A stretch of 33,072 nt of DNA from Bacteroidales bacterium (GTDB taxonomy: Bacteria; Bacteroidota; Bacteroidia; Bacteroidales; Bacteroidaceae). The stretch is from the NCBI GenBank assembly GCA_030523615.1, contig JAUNIC010000002.1:1-33072 (forward strand). The letters run 5' to 3'. How positions within the stretch are numbered: position 1 is the first letter of the stretch; the number at the start of each line of letters is the position of its first letter. The translations under genes and the position numbers were made by a program. Under the pieces are notes generated by a model. That model saw only the letters and a program-made list of their open reading frames with translations, was not told the DNA's origin and did no database searches. Below, one piece after another: positions 1 through 6,672 of this stretch.

Positions 1-30
1 ACGTGGAGGGCCATGATTTTTGTCGGGATT

Positions 31-62
31 GTTGGTAATGTGGAATTTTATTCGTAAATTTG
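31..62 (+). promoter_or_regulatory. Bacteroidetes-type promoter with overlapping palindrome
   Basis: A -33-like GTTG (31-34) and a -7 box TAAATTTG (55-62) are separated by 20 bases, matching the Bacteroidetes pattern. The -7 box lies inside a perfect palindrome, AAATTTGC-AC-GCAAATTT (56-73), which could be an operator. It would drive the restriction enzyme remnant starting at 85. Confidence 0.55.
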
Positions 63-84
63 CACGCAAATTTTCACAACACCT

Positions 85-263
85 ATGACTCAAACCATAA
101 AATACGATAAAACGAGTGCTGCTTCCATCTTTGCTTACAGCACTCACCTTCTTGGCCATTGCCTTCGTGATGTAGCTCCTTATGCTCAGGTGCGAACGGG
201 CAAGGGGGCTCTTGGTCAGTCGGTTGAGGAATTGTACTTTGAATATGAGGTTAATAGGAGTTG
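85..263 (+). pseudogene. 5' fragment of a Sau3AI/MutH-type restriction endonuclease
   Basis: Sau3AI-type enzymes (MutH fold) cut GATC and are usually around 450-500 residues. Only about 60 residues remain here. The start YDKTSAASI and the block TGKGALGQSVEELYFEYEVN look like the beginning of this family; the Glu of GQSVE would match the first active-site acid of MutH. The later D...ExK residues are absent. Similarity fades near 263, exactly where the convergent minus-strand gene ends, and the frame closes at 288. It should be inactive. The original partner may have been the cytosine methyltransferase whose tail survives at 3202-3351. The family call rests on motif recognition only. Confidence 0.6.
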
Positions 264-539
264 TCAGCCCTCCCACGCCGTCCAATAGGTTTCTGCGTCA
301 TCTTCTGATGCTTGGCGACGCATAGTCTCGATGCATTCTTCAGGATGAGCCGCCATAAGGCACTTGTCGGAACAATAAGTTTCGAAGTTGGTGTAGAGCC
401 ATCCTTCACGCATCAATCGATGGCAATGGTTGCACTCGCGGACGGTCTCTATGCCGTACTCGCAGATGACGTCTTCCAAGGCTCCTCGTTGACGCAATTC
501 TTCGACGAGAATGTGTTCGAGGTCTCGCTGTTGGCTCAT
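264..539 (-). CDS. Small putative zinc-binding protein, unknown function
   Basis: A 91-residue protein of no assigned function. Its centre carries two Cys pairs, C-x2-C in ECNHCH and C-x3-C in CSDKC, about 20 residues apart, with nearby His residues. This spacing suggests a small zinc knuckle or treble-clef fold. The rest is charged and soluble, with no signal peptide or membrane segment. Its ATG overlaps the stop of the upstream gene (ATGA at 536-539), so the two are probably translationally coupled. It ends against the truncated endonuclease and is divergent from mcrB. A defence accessory role or a small mobile-element protein are both possible; the sequence does not decide. Confidence 0.6.
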   Translation of the reverse strand: MSQQRDLEHILVEELRQRGALEDVICEYGIETVRECNHCHRLMREGWLYTNFETYCSDKCLMAAHPEECIETMRRQASEDDAETYWTAWEG

Positions 540-763
540 TGTTCAATCCTCCAAAAGCAGTTGCCGAAGTACGCGAGGAATTCACGTTGAGTCACTATGG
601 AATCGTCTGTTTCGCGCGAGTGTAGAAAATGTTGATGCTTGGAGTCAAAGCACCACCAGTGAGTTGAGACAAGGCCGAAGCCGATACGCATTCGGCACTC
701 GAATTCCTCGTCGGGATGAGCCATAAGAAATCGGCCGAGTTCAATAGATGTAATCCATTCCAT
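536..763 (-). CDS. Small hypothetical protein coupled to the zinc protein
   Basis: A 75-residue protein when started at the ATG at 763; a TTG start at 787 would add eight residues and is less likely. It is rich in aromatic residues and His (THWWCFDSKHQHF) and acidic near the middle (HPDEEFECRM). No family is recognised, and there is no signal peptide or membrane helix. Its stop overlaps the next gene's ATG by four bases, so the two form a bicistron transcribed away from mcrB. The shared upstream region, 764-891, holds the phased GATC repeats. Confidence 0.5.
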   Translation of the reverse strand: MEWITSIELGRFLMAHPDEEFECRMRIGFGLVSTHWWCFDSKHQHFLHSRETDDSIVTQREFLAYFGNCFWRIEQ

Positions 764-795
764 AATCGCTAAGTTTTGACGCGGCAAAGTTCGGA

Positions 796-867
796 GATCT
801 TGCTGACGTGTGCAAATTATTTAGATCTTCTTAGATCTTTAACGAAAGATTTAGATCTCTTTAGATC
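796..867. repeat. Phased TTAGATC decamer array in the mcrB upstream region
   Basis: GATC occurs at 796, 824, 834, 854 and 864. The last four belong to 10-bp units beginning TTAGATC at 821, 831, 851 and 861, so they fall on the same face of the helix. The missing unit (841-850) forms an inverted repeat with its left neighbour, ATCTTT-aacg-AAAGAT (835-850). The array ends 25 bases before the mcrB start and lies between divergent genes, as expected of a regulator-binding or methylation-sensitive control site. Confidence 0.7.
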
Positions 868-891
868 AATACTTTAATAGCAAATAGCAAT

Positions 892-2088
892 ATGATAGAC
901 CAAAGCGTGTTTTTGAACATACGGAGCCTAACTTCCACGGAGATGAAGGCTGCCTACAAAGCTTACCTTAATGAAGTGATAGGCCAGCGTGGTACTAATT
1001 ACGAGAACCTCAGTTCGCAGCCACTTCCTTCCGCCGTTTTTGATGTTCTGCACGTCAAGAACATCTTTACAATTACCGATATTGAAAAGGTGAAACTTGT
1101 GCTTCAAAAGTTGGAAGAGATAAAGGATAAAGCGACAAGCCGCAGCACAGAGAAGCATGCAGCTAGTTGCGCCAAATGCTATTTGCAGAAGTACGCCGAC
1201 TTCCTCGAATATTGCGAGATTCTCAAAACAAAGCCCATCTACAACTTTGCAGAAGACCCCGACAGACCCTTCATCAGCGAGGCAAGTTTCAAGAAGATTG
1301 TGACGTTGCTCGAACGTAAGAAGAACATTGTGCTTGAAGGCGCGCCAGGTGTCGGCAAGACATTCTTGGCTCGCAAGGTGGCTTATCAGCTCATTGGCGA
1401 AGTGAAGGAAGAAAACGTCGAGATGGTACAGTTCCATCAGTCGTACAGCTATGAGGATTTCGTGCAGGGCATTCGTCCTTCGGAAGATGGTTTTACGCGT
1501 CGCGATGGTGTGTTCTTCAATTTCTGCGCCAAAGCTCGCCGTTCGCCCGACAAGAAGTTTGTGTTCATCATTGACGAGATTAACCGAGGCAACATCAGCA
1601 AGATTCTCGGCGAACTGATGATGCTCATCGAGGCCGACAAACGCTCTAAGAAGTACGCTATCAAGTTGACGTACAGCGAAGAAGAGGACGAGAAGTTCTT
1701 TGTGCCCGAGAATGTTTACATCGTGGGCTGTATGAACACCGCCGACCGCTCGCTGGCTATCGTCGATTATGCGCTGCGTCGCCGCTTTGCATTCTGCCCC
1801 ATCAGGCCAGAGTTCAATGAATCGTTCAAGACGTTCCTCGTTTCGCGAGGCATTTCGGAGAGCAATGTGGACGCGCTTATTGATAAAGTCAAAGCGGCCA
1901 ACAGCTTGATAGCAACCATAGACAACGGCCTCGAAATCGGCCACAGCTACTTCTGCCAAACTGAAGGTGCAGATGATTTTGCAGCGTGGTGGGCAGACGT
2001 TTGCGAATTCGAACTTTTCCCGTATGTTCGGGAGATTTGCTTCGACAACGAAGAGCTGGGCGAACAAATAATCAACAAATTAAGATAA
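892..2088 (+). CDS. mcrB: McrB-type GTPase of a McrBC restriction system
   Basis: McrB is the AAA+ GTPase motor that recognises modified DNA and, with McrC, cuts DNA carrying modified cytosine. The 398-residue product has a poorly conserved N-terminal part (about 1-130), where target recognition would lie. The AAA+ domain follows: Walker A GAPGVGKT near 150-157, Walker B FVFIIDEINRGN near 223-234, and the McrB signature NTADRSLAIVDYALRRRF near 282-299. E. coli McrB is about 460 residues, so the N-terminal domain here is short. mcrC begins 10 bases after the stop, so the pair is an operon. No strong ribosome-binding site is visible. It may instead belong to a LlaJI-like R-M system that has lost its methylases. 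Confidence 0.9.
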   Translation: MIDQSVFLNIRSLTSTEMKAAYKAYLNEVIGQRGTNYENLSSQPLPSAVFDVLHVKNIFTITDIEKVKLVLQKLEEIKDKATSRSTEKHAASCAKCYLQKYADFLEYCEILKTKPIYNFAEDPDRPFISEASFKKIVTLLERKKNIVLEGAPGVGKTFLARKVAYQLIGEVKEENVEMVQFHQSYSYEDFVQGIRPSEDGFTRRDGVFFNFCAKARRSPDKKFVFIIDEINRGNISKILGELMMLIEADKRSKKYAIKLTYSEEEDEKFFVPENVYIVGCMNTADRSLAIVDYALRRRFAFCPIRPEFNESFKTFLVSRGISESNVDALIDKVKAANSLIATIDNGLEIGHSYFCQTEGADDFAAWWADVCEFELFPYVREICFDNEELGEQIINKLR

Positions 2089-2098
2089 CGCAATCGCG

Positions 2099-3205
2099 AT
2101 GCCCCAACAGATTCCCATACAAAACCTCTACTATCTGCTATGCTACGCTTGGGATGTGCCCGACCTGCAGCGTAAGGTGAAGGTGGATGGCGAACTATGC
2201 CATTCGCCTCAGAATCTGTTGGCCATGGTGCTCGTTGCGGCTTGCGAACGCATACTAAGACGAGGACTTACGCACGAATACCGTTTTGAGGAACAAGAGG
2301 TGGAAGGCATCCGTGGAAAACTGAATGTTGCCGATACGCTGAAAAGCGGCAAGTATCGTCAGGGCAGAACCGTTTGCATGGTCGACGAATTGTCGCAAGA
2401 CGTGCCCATCAATCAAATCATTTACTCCACCTTCAAGCGTCTCCTCCGTTTGCCCTCACTCGACAAAGCCGTACAGGACAAAGTGCGCAATGTACTGAGG
2501 CGATTTCCAAGGCTGAGAGAAATACCAGTTACCCCGCAAACCTTTGGGCGAGTGAAGCTCCATCGCAATAATCGTTCCTACACCCTCGTGCTGCATGTGT
2601 GCAAACTTATCCACCAATCCACCCTCCCCAAGCAAGGCACCGAAGGCAAATATGAGTTCATCGACTTTACCCGCGACGAATGTAAGATAAACATCCTCTT
2701 TGAGCGTTTCCTCATGAACTTCTGCAAGCAGCATTGCCGCGAGGAGTTTCCCGAAATAGGACGCAACAACATCGACTTCCACCTCTCACCCTACGGCATG
2801 GTCTTCACCCAGGACAACGACCAAGCACTTCGTCTGTTGCCCACGATGCAGACAGACGTCACGCTCTACAATCCCTCAACAGGACGCAAAACGATACTCG
2901 ACGCAAAATATTACGAGCAGATGCTTACCTCGCGTTTTAGTCAGCAAGGCAAGATTCGTCGTGAACACCTCTCGCAGATTCTGAGCTATGTGGTGAGCCA
3001 AGAGAACCCCGCCGAACCGCATACACACGGAACAGACGGCATCCTTGTCTATCCCACCGTGACGGAAGATTACGATGTGGCTTATCGCTACCGTAACACC
3101 GCCCATACCATTCGCGTGAGCACCATCAACCTAAATCAAGACTGGCCTCTGATAGAGGCTCGCCTCAAGGATATTGTGGAGCGGAGGGTGGAGATTGGGA
3201 GTTGA
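2099..3205 (+). CDS. mcrC: McrC nuclease subunit of the McrBC system
   Basis: McrC is the nuclease subunit that binds the McrB ring. The 368-residue product has the N-terminal LLCYAWDVP region and ends in a PD-(D/E)xK-like core: TDVTL near 252 and LDAKYY near 267-272, whose Asp and Lys are the expected catalytic pair. Length is close to E. coli McrC (about 350). It follows mcrB by 10 bases. The last residues, KDIVERRVEIGS, run up to the stop at 3203-3205, which overlaps the start of similarity to a methyltransferase tail in another frame. The 3' end may therefore have been changed by the joining of two loci, but the nuclease core is complete. Confidence 0.88.
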   Translation: MPQQIPIQNLYYLLCYAWDVPDLQRKVKVDGELCHSPQNLLAMVLVAACERILRRGLTHEYRFEEQEVEGIRGKLNVADTLKSGKYRQGRTVCMVDELSQDVPINQIIYSTFKRLLRLPSLDKAVQDKVRNVLRRFPRLREIPVTPQTFGRVKLHRNNRSYTLVLHVCKLIHQSTLPKQGTEGKYEFIDFTRDECKINILFERFLMNFCKQHCREEFPEIGRNNIDFHLSPYGMVFTQDNDQALRLLPTMQTDVTLYNPSTGRKTILDAKYYEQMLTSRFSQQGKIRREHLSQILSYVVSQENPAEPHTHGTDGILVYPTVTEDYDVAYRYRNTAHTIRVSTINLNQDWPLIEARLKDIVERRVEIGS

Positions 3206-3351
3206 AAGCCGTCGAGCTGGAACGTCTCAACATGTTCCCTGATAACCACACGCAGACTTCTTCGCCGCTACGCCGAGCTTTCTTGATGGGCAACGCCCTT
3301 GTAACGGGTATTCCCACAAAGTTGGGATTGGCGTTGATGAAGTACGTGTAG
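3202..3351 (+). pseudogene. 3' remnant of a DNA cytosine-C5 methyltransferase
   Basis: This 49-codon open stretch ending in TAG at 3349-3351 has no start of its own. It reads ELERLNMFPDNHT, matching methyltransferase motif IX (E..RL..FPD), then MGNALVTGI near the end, matching motif X. Those are the last motifs of m5C methyltransferases, including Sau3AI/Dcm-type enzymes. The whole catalytic part, motifs I-VIII, is missing. The frame is offset from mcrC and similarity begins at the mcrC stop, so the junction is close to 3200. With the endonuclease stub at 85-263 it suggests that mcrBC and the small genes occupy a gutted R-M locus. Confidence 0.72.
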
Positions 3352-3595
3352 AAGTAATTACCAGGAAAGAGGGCGAAGGCCGGTCAATACTTTATTGATG
3401 TAAATTTCCAGGTTAGATGTAGGTAAAGGTATCATATTTTAGCATAGGAATTCCCATAATCATTTTACCGGTGTCAGTAAAATGATGGAAATTTGACCTA
3501 CCCATTTTCCCGACGCAGGGAAAATGGTGTGCTTAACGGTATTCAAGCAAGCGTAACTTTCGTTTACTGATGCCTATAATGTTTCATGTTACAAA
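3352..3595. other. Gap holding two perfect hairpins
   Basis: No gene is supported here. Two perfect 10-bp hairpins lie in tandem: ATCATTTTAC (3459-3468) pairs with GTAAAATGAT (3477-3486) over 8 bases, and CCATTTTCCC (3502-3511) pairs with GGGAAAATGG (3518-3527) over 6 bases. They share the arm core CATTTT/AAAATG but differ beyond it, so they are not simple copies. Neither is followed by a T-run. A weak promoter-like TAACTTTC lies at 3554-3561 before the 587-residue gene. Confidence 0.7.
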
Positions 3596-5359
3596 ATGCA
3601 AACAACTGACAAAATTGAGATAAATAATAAGATTGACATTCCACTCGGTGTAATCTTCTTTGTTTGCGACCCCCGGTTTCCTGAATTTTCAAAATTTGTA
3701 ATAGAACGCAGGAAGGAACTGGAGGTAAAAGTATGGGAGTATTTATCAGGCTTAATCCCAGAATGCCAAGCATTAGGTGGTGTAAAAATTCATATTGTTG
3801 ATACCTTCTGTGATTGGCAAAACTTTAGATGTTTGCATAGACAAATAGCCCGTTTCGAGCATTATACTAGTTTTAATGCACCTCCAACGCCAGAGTTTAT
3901 ATACAGACTTCCCTCTTTGAACAATCTGTTCATCGCGCATCATGAACTTGCAGAAATTCTTCCACTCCCCGATGAAACTGACAATGATGCAGTAGGCGTT
4001 ACATTTACAGCCAAAGGGTGGGCAGAGGAAGAATGGGACGTAGGCCATACGGCGATAATCATAGCAGACGACTTCAAACGCCAGTTGTATGATTACAACA
4101 CCAAGATTTTGCAAAGGTATGCGATAAGAGTTGCAACACATTACAAGATTCCTGCGAAGCATTGCAAAGATTTGCTTTGGCGTGCAATGTGGGAGTCGGA
4201 GGTAGATTTGTTGGCTCTTAACGATGATAAGAGTTTGGCAGATTACGAGTCAGAAGTAAAATGGTTTGGCATCAGCGAAGGGCTCCCTCATGGGTTTGTC
4301 TCAATGTTGGTAATTGAATTGGATATTGACGAATCGGAGTTTAATATTAAATACGACCACGACCACTATTATTCGGAAGACCACAGGCAATTTCTAAACA
4401 AGAACCATGAAGTCGAGGACACGCTTCTTAATTCTCTTGCCGAAACAAAACTCTTCGAGTTGCGGCATACGGACGGTTGCCCCAAGTTTTATAGAGTGAG
4501 TTTCCATGATACGGATTCAACACAAAATAAAAATAGCATGTATTTAGCAGACTTTTATATTGAACAATACAACCTCTCCCCCATACGCAAGTTTGTGGAT
4601 GAGTGGATTGATTCCCATAGTAACACACGCGAGCTTGCATTGGTAAAAAAGAATGGTAAAGGGGTGTGGAACAGTTGTCATGAGTATTATCTTGAAGAGG
4701 CGGCTTGTTTGATAGTACAATCTGCCGCTACGTTACCACGCGATATGCGTTTTTACAAAGATGGTATTGATTTTGTGAAGAATGATCGTCCAGGAACTTA
4801 CGCTTACTATCCGCTACAGGCATTCCCGTTCCTTTGTATGTTATACACGTTGTTCACATTCTCAGATAATTATATGTATGACAACGAGAAACTAGAAAAG
4901 CTATTCCAGTACCTCCAATGTTATTATAACAAGGAATTCCACGCTTTCGTCAGTACATTCAATGGCATTTTGAGAAATAATCAATACGAGCAAGAAGAGA
5001 ATGATTTCACTCAAAACAGGGTAAAGGGTAGAACAGAGATTGATAAGGCCCATGCTGTAGATCAAGAATTGACCATTCCAAAGAAGCCTGGTCGTAAGGC
5101 TGTAACACTGGAAGAATGTATAACCAGTGATGATAAGGATAATGAGATAGAAATGATGAGAGCTGGCATTGGAGAATGCCCAGATGGTCCCAGTGAGGCT
5201 GCCTACATAAATAATATGTTGCAGGAAGGCCGACTAAAAAGAATCCCTTCTTATAATCAGATGAAAGAGCACGGTCTCACTAAGGTTGGAGCTACGGCAT
5301 GGAATAATGCCATTAAGCCATACAGAACGAGCACGACTACCTTTACGAAATTCACCTAA
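3596..5359 (+). CDS. Large protein of unknown function next to the McrBC locus
   Basis: A 587-residue soluble protein with no signal peptide or membrane helix that I can see. I do not recognise a family. Visible features are an N-terminal hydrophobic strand (IPLGVIFFVCDPRF), a His-rich acidic part near 240-265 (YDHDHYYSEDHRQ), a hydrophobic YYPLQAFPFLCMLYTLFTF segment near 400, and a basic AT-hook-like KKPGRK near 495. A charged C-terminal tail with many Asn and Thr follows. The DNA is visibly AT-richer than its neighbours, which suggests separate acquisition. It stands alone, between twin hairpins and a strong terminator. Position beside restriction genes makes a defence role possible, but nothing in the protein shows it. 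Confidence 0.65.
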   Translation: MQTTDKIEINNKIDIPLGVIFFVCDPRFPEFSKFVIERRKELEVKVWEYLSGLIPECQALGGVKIHIVDTFCDWQNFRCLHRQIARFEHYTSFNAPPTPEFIYRLPSLNNLFIAHHELAEILPLPDETDNDAVGVTFTAKGWAEEEWDVGHTAIIIADDFKRQLYDYNTKILQRYAIRVATHYKIPAKHCKDLLWRAMWESEVDLLALNDDKSLADYESEVKWFGISEGLPHGFVSMLVIELDIDESEFNIKYDHDHYYSEDHRQFLNKNHEVEDTLLNSLAETKLFELRHTDGCPKFYRVSFHDTDSTQNKNSMYLADFYIEQYNLSPIRKFVDEWIDSHSNTRELALVKKNGKGVWNSCHEYYLEEAACLIVQSAATLPRDMRFYKDGIDFVKNDRPGTYAYYPLQAFPFLCMLYTLFTFSDNYMYDNEKLEKLFQYLQCYYNKEFHAFVSTFNGILRNNQYEQEENDFTQNRVKGRTEIDKAHAVDQELTIPKKPGRKAVTLEECITSDDKDNEIEMMRAGIGECPDGPSEAAYINNMLQEGRLKRIPSYNQMKEHGLTKVGATAWNNAIKPYRTSTTTFTKFT

Positions 5360-5382
5360 AACGAGTCCTGCCGATAGTTTTT

Positions 5383-5440
5383 AATAGGAGTTAATAGGTC
5401 GTAATTATTTGCACCTATTAACTCCTATTTTGTTTTTTGC
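5383..5440 (+). terminator. Strong hairpin after the 587-residue gene
   Basis: A perfect 17-bp inverted repeat, AATAGGAGTTAATAGGT at 5383-5399 and its complement at 5413-5429, with a 13-base loop, is followed by a T-rich run (TTTTGTTTTTT). It lies 23 bases after the upstream stop. Each arm is itself built of two TTAATAGG units ten bases apart. Confidence 0.7.
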
Positions 5441-5467
5441 ACCGAATTTTTGAATTCCCTAATTTTG
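5436..5467 (+). promoter_or_regulatory. Putative promoter with downstream 13-bp inverted repeat
   Basis: TTTG at 5436-5439 and TAATTTTG at 5460-5467 are 20 bases apart. The -7 box runs into a perfect inverted repeat: TTTGCACCCGAAT (5464-5476) pairs with its complement at 5495-5507 across an 18-base loop. A transcript from here would start with this stem, so it may be an attenuator or operator. Confidence 0.45.
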
Positions 5468-5516
5468 CACCCGAATTGGTATCATTATGAACTTATTCGG
5501 GTGCAAATTCTTGTCT

Positions 5517-5547
5517 TTTGTCATTTCGGCTCTTGACAGTAACTTTG
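5517..5547 (+). promoter_or_regulatory. Putative promoter for the small-gene/DUF3987 cassette
   Basis: TTTG (5517-5520) and TAACTTTG (5540-5547) with a 19-base spacer are an almost ideal Bacteroidetes promoter. Transcription from it would give a leader of roughly 155 bases before the ATG at 5711. Confidence 0.6.
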
Positions 5548-5554
5548 CACCACA

Positions 5555-5710
5555 ATAAAAAACACAGGCACTCCCGCATGTGCATGGGCCCACAATGGCA
5601 CGGCGGTGAGTGACGCCAAAGCAGCGCTGCTTCCTGTTCAAAATTCGCGCGAGTAAACCCTCGACAAGGGTTCGCTCGCATGGTACAACCCCTAAAACGA
5701 AATTTGGACT
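5555..5710 (+). other. Structured leader before the 104-residue gene
   Basis: This non-coding stretch contains the palindrome AAGCAGCGCTGCTT (5619-5632), a TGGGCCCA palindrome, and a 12-bp stem with one mismatch between GCGAGTAAACCC (5649-5660) and GGGTTCGCTCGC (5668-5679) with a 7-base loop, 31 bases before the start codon. No known riboswitch is recognised. It may be a folded 5' untranslated region or a small RNA. Confidence 0.4.
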
Positions 5711-6025
5711 ATGGGAGCAAACATTTCCTCTCCTCAGCGTAACGCGCTGGAAGTTGCGTATAAATTCGTAACGAACGAACTGAAATGGTCGCACTCGCGA
5801 CTTGTAGGAAACTATTACCTCAACCTGCCCACTCTGCGCCGCGTCCGTGACGGATTGCCTATGAAGGGGGCAACGGTTGAGTATGTATTGAGCATCTTTG
5901 TCGGCATTATCGATGAGGCTTATAAAGCCGATTTGGAAACTACTGGCGGCGAGAACAGCCATAAGCTTTTGAGGGCGTTTCGAGACATTGCATTGGCTCA
6001 GAATTTCGTCGAGGTGAAAAGATGA
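5711..6025 (+). CDS. Small hypothetical protein, first gene of the cassette
   Basis: A 104-residue basic, helical protein with no recognised family. The middle, SRLVGNYYLNLPTLRRVRDGLPMKGATVEYVLSIF (about residues 28-62), has the look of a small DNA-binding helix-turn-helix: a helix, a turn and a second helix carrying Arg residues. That is inference only. There is no signal peptide or membrane segment. It is the first gene after a clear promoter and structured leader and lies on the same strand as the five genes that follow. In Bacteroidales, VirE_N/DUF3987 genes often sit with several small genes including DNA-binding ones, which fits this place. Confidence 0.6.
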   Translation: MGANISSPQRNALEVAYKFVTNELKWSHSRLVGNYYLNLPTLRRVRDGLPMKGATVEYVLSIFVGIIDEAYKADLETTGGENSHKLLRAFRDIALAQNFVEVKR

Positions 6026-6046
6026 GGGGGCATCCTTACACTAATC

Positions 6047-6078
6047 ATTGCCCAATTTTGAGGTTCCCCGTACCTTTG
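6047..6078 (+). promoter_or_regulatory. Putative promoter before the 96-residue gene
   Basis: ATTG at 6047-6050 and TACCTTTG at 6071-6078 are 20 bases apart and fit the Bacteroidetes pattern. The bases just after the -7 box, CACCAGAATTCGA, resemble those after the earlier -7 boxes near 5437 and 5464. The next gene starts about 150 bases downstream. Confidence 0.45.
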
Positions 6079-6228
6079 CACCAGAATTCGAGACAATACG
6101 ACTTCGATAGTAATCAGTTCACGCAGTATGAAACATTCTCACCGACCACGTCCACCACCTTTGCTGGAAGCTCTGCACGTAGTTTCACCCTTTATCTCTC
6201 ATCTATTTATTATACACACACGACAACC

Positions 6229-6519
6229 ATGAACGCACAGTACGTTTCCATTCTCTCGCAGTTCCCTCTTCAGGAACGCCAGTACGTTGACCGCAACGGT
6301 CAGCCCCAAGTTTTCGCCTCGCGCGGCTTCATCCTCGGCGACGGCATCAACACCATGTACGCCGAAATGCAGGGCGACCTTGCCCGCGCCGCAGCCAACA
6401 TCCAGTATGACCAGGCGGTGCTTCACAGCGCGCTGCTCCAAACTACGATGCGCGATTACCGCGACAAGGACGGCAACGTCCGTTATTCGAACGAGGTTCG
6501 CATCTTGAAACTCGCGTAA
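6229..6519 (+). CDS. Small hypothetical protein of the cassette
   Basis: A 96-residue soluble protein starting at the ATG at 6229 (MNAQYVSILSQF). The frame is open further upstream to 6022, but that part is low-complexity and overlaps a probable promoter, so the shorter form is preferred. It is Gln- and Arg-rich with a helical middle (MYAEMQGDLARAAANIQYDQ) and ends RYSNEVRILKLA. No family is recognised. Codon use is like the DUF3987 gene. Its TAA stop is joined directly to a GC-rich palindromic element (TAAAGCCCCCC), the same junction seen at the 3' end of fabG. Confidence 0.6.
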   Translation: MNAQYVSILSQFPLQERQYVDRNGQPQVFASRGFILGDGINTMYAEMQGDLARAAANIQYDQAVLHSALLQTTMRDYRDKDGNVRYSNEVRILKLA

Positions 6520-6560
6520 AGCCCCCCTCCAACTCCCCCCGTTAGGGGGAGGGCTCGAAG
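6517..6560. repeat. GC-rich palindromic element, copy A
   Basis: CTCCCCC and GGGGGAG around CCGTTA-type loops form a short strong stem, preceded by GCCCCCCTCC and followed by GGCTCGAAG. It begins at the TAA stop codon of the preceding gene. It is an inverted copy of the element at 6714-6765. It may act as a terminator hairpin. Confidence 0.8.
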
Positions 6561-6672
6561 CATCGGAAACTTAATTTATCAAACCCATGAGTTGAAGCAC
6601 GAGGAACTTCATGCATGAACAAAGCTGGCCAGCGGTTCTGAGGCTTCCCTCGCAAAACATTCAACTCAAACC

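Noticed and set aside
253..264. TTAATAGGAGTT at the end of the endonuclease stub, like the repeat at 5381-5392
   Set aside because: The codons still read as the expected endonuclease residues, so it is probably chance and not a transposon end linking the two sites.
796..867. Phased GATC array read as a CRISPR or origin iteron set
   Set aside because: Units are 10 bp with no spacers, and there is no replication initiator gene nearby.
928..2067. 379-residue frame on the minus strand opposite mcrB
   Set aside because: It is an antisense shadow of mcrB, whose AAA+ motifs are clear; no family features are seen in the shadow.
5459..5962. 167-residue minus-strand frame covering the leader and the 104-residue gene
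   Set aside because: It crosses a terminator-promoter region and opposes a gene with a good promoter; no recognised motif.
6022..6228. N-terminal extension of the 96-residue protein to 6022
   Set aside because: The extra 69 residues are low-complexity and overlap a probable promoter; the ATG at 6229 fits better.
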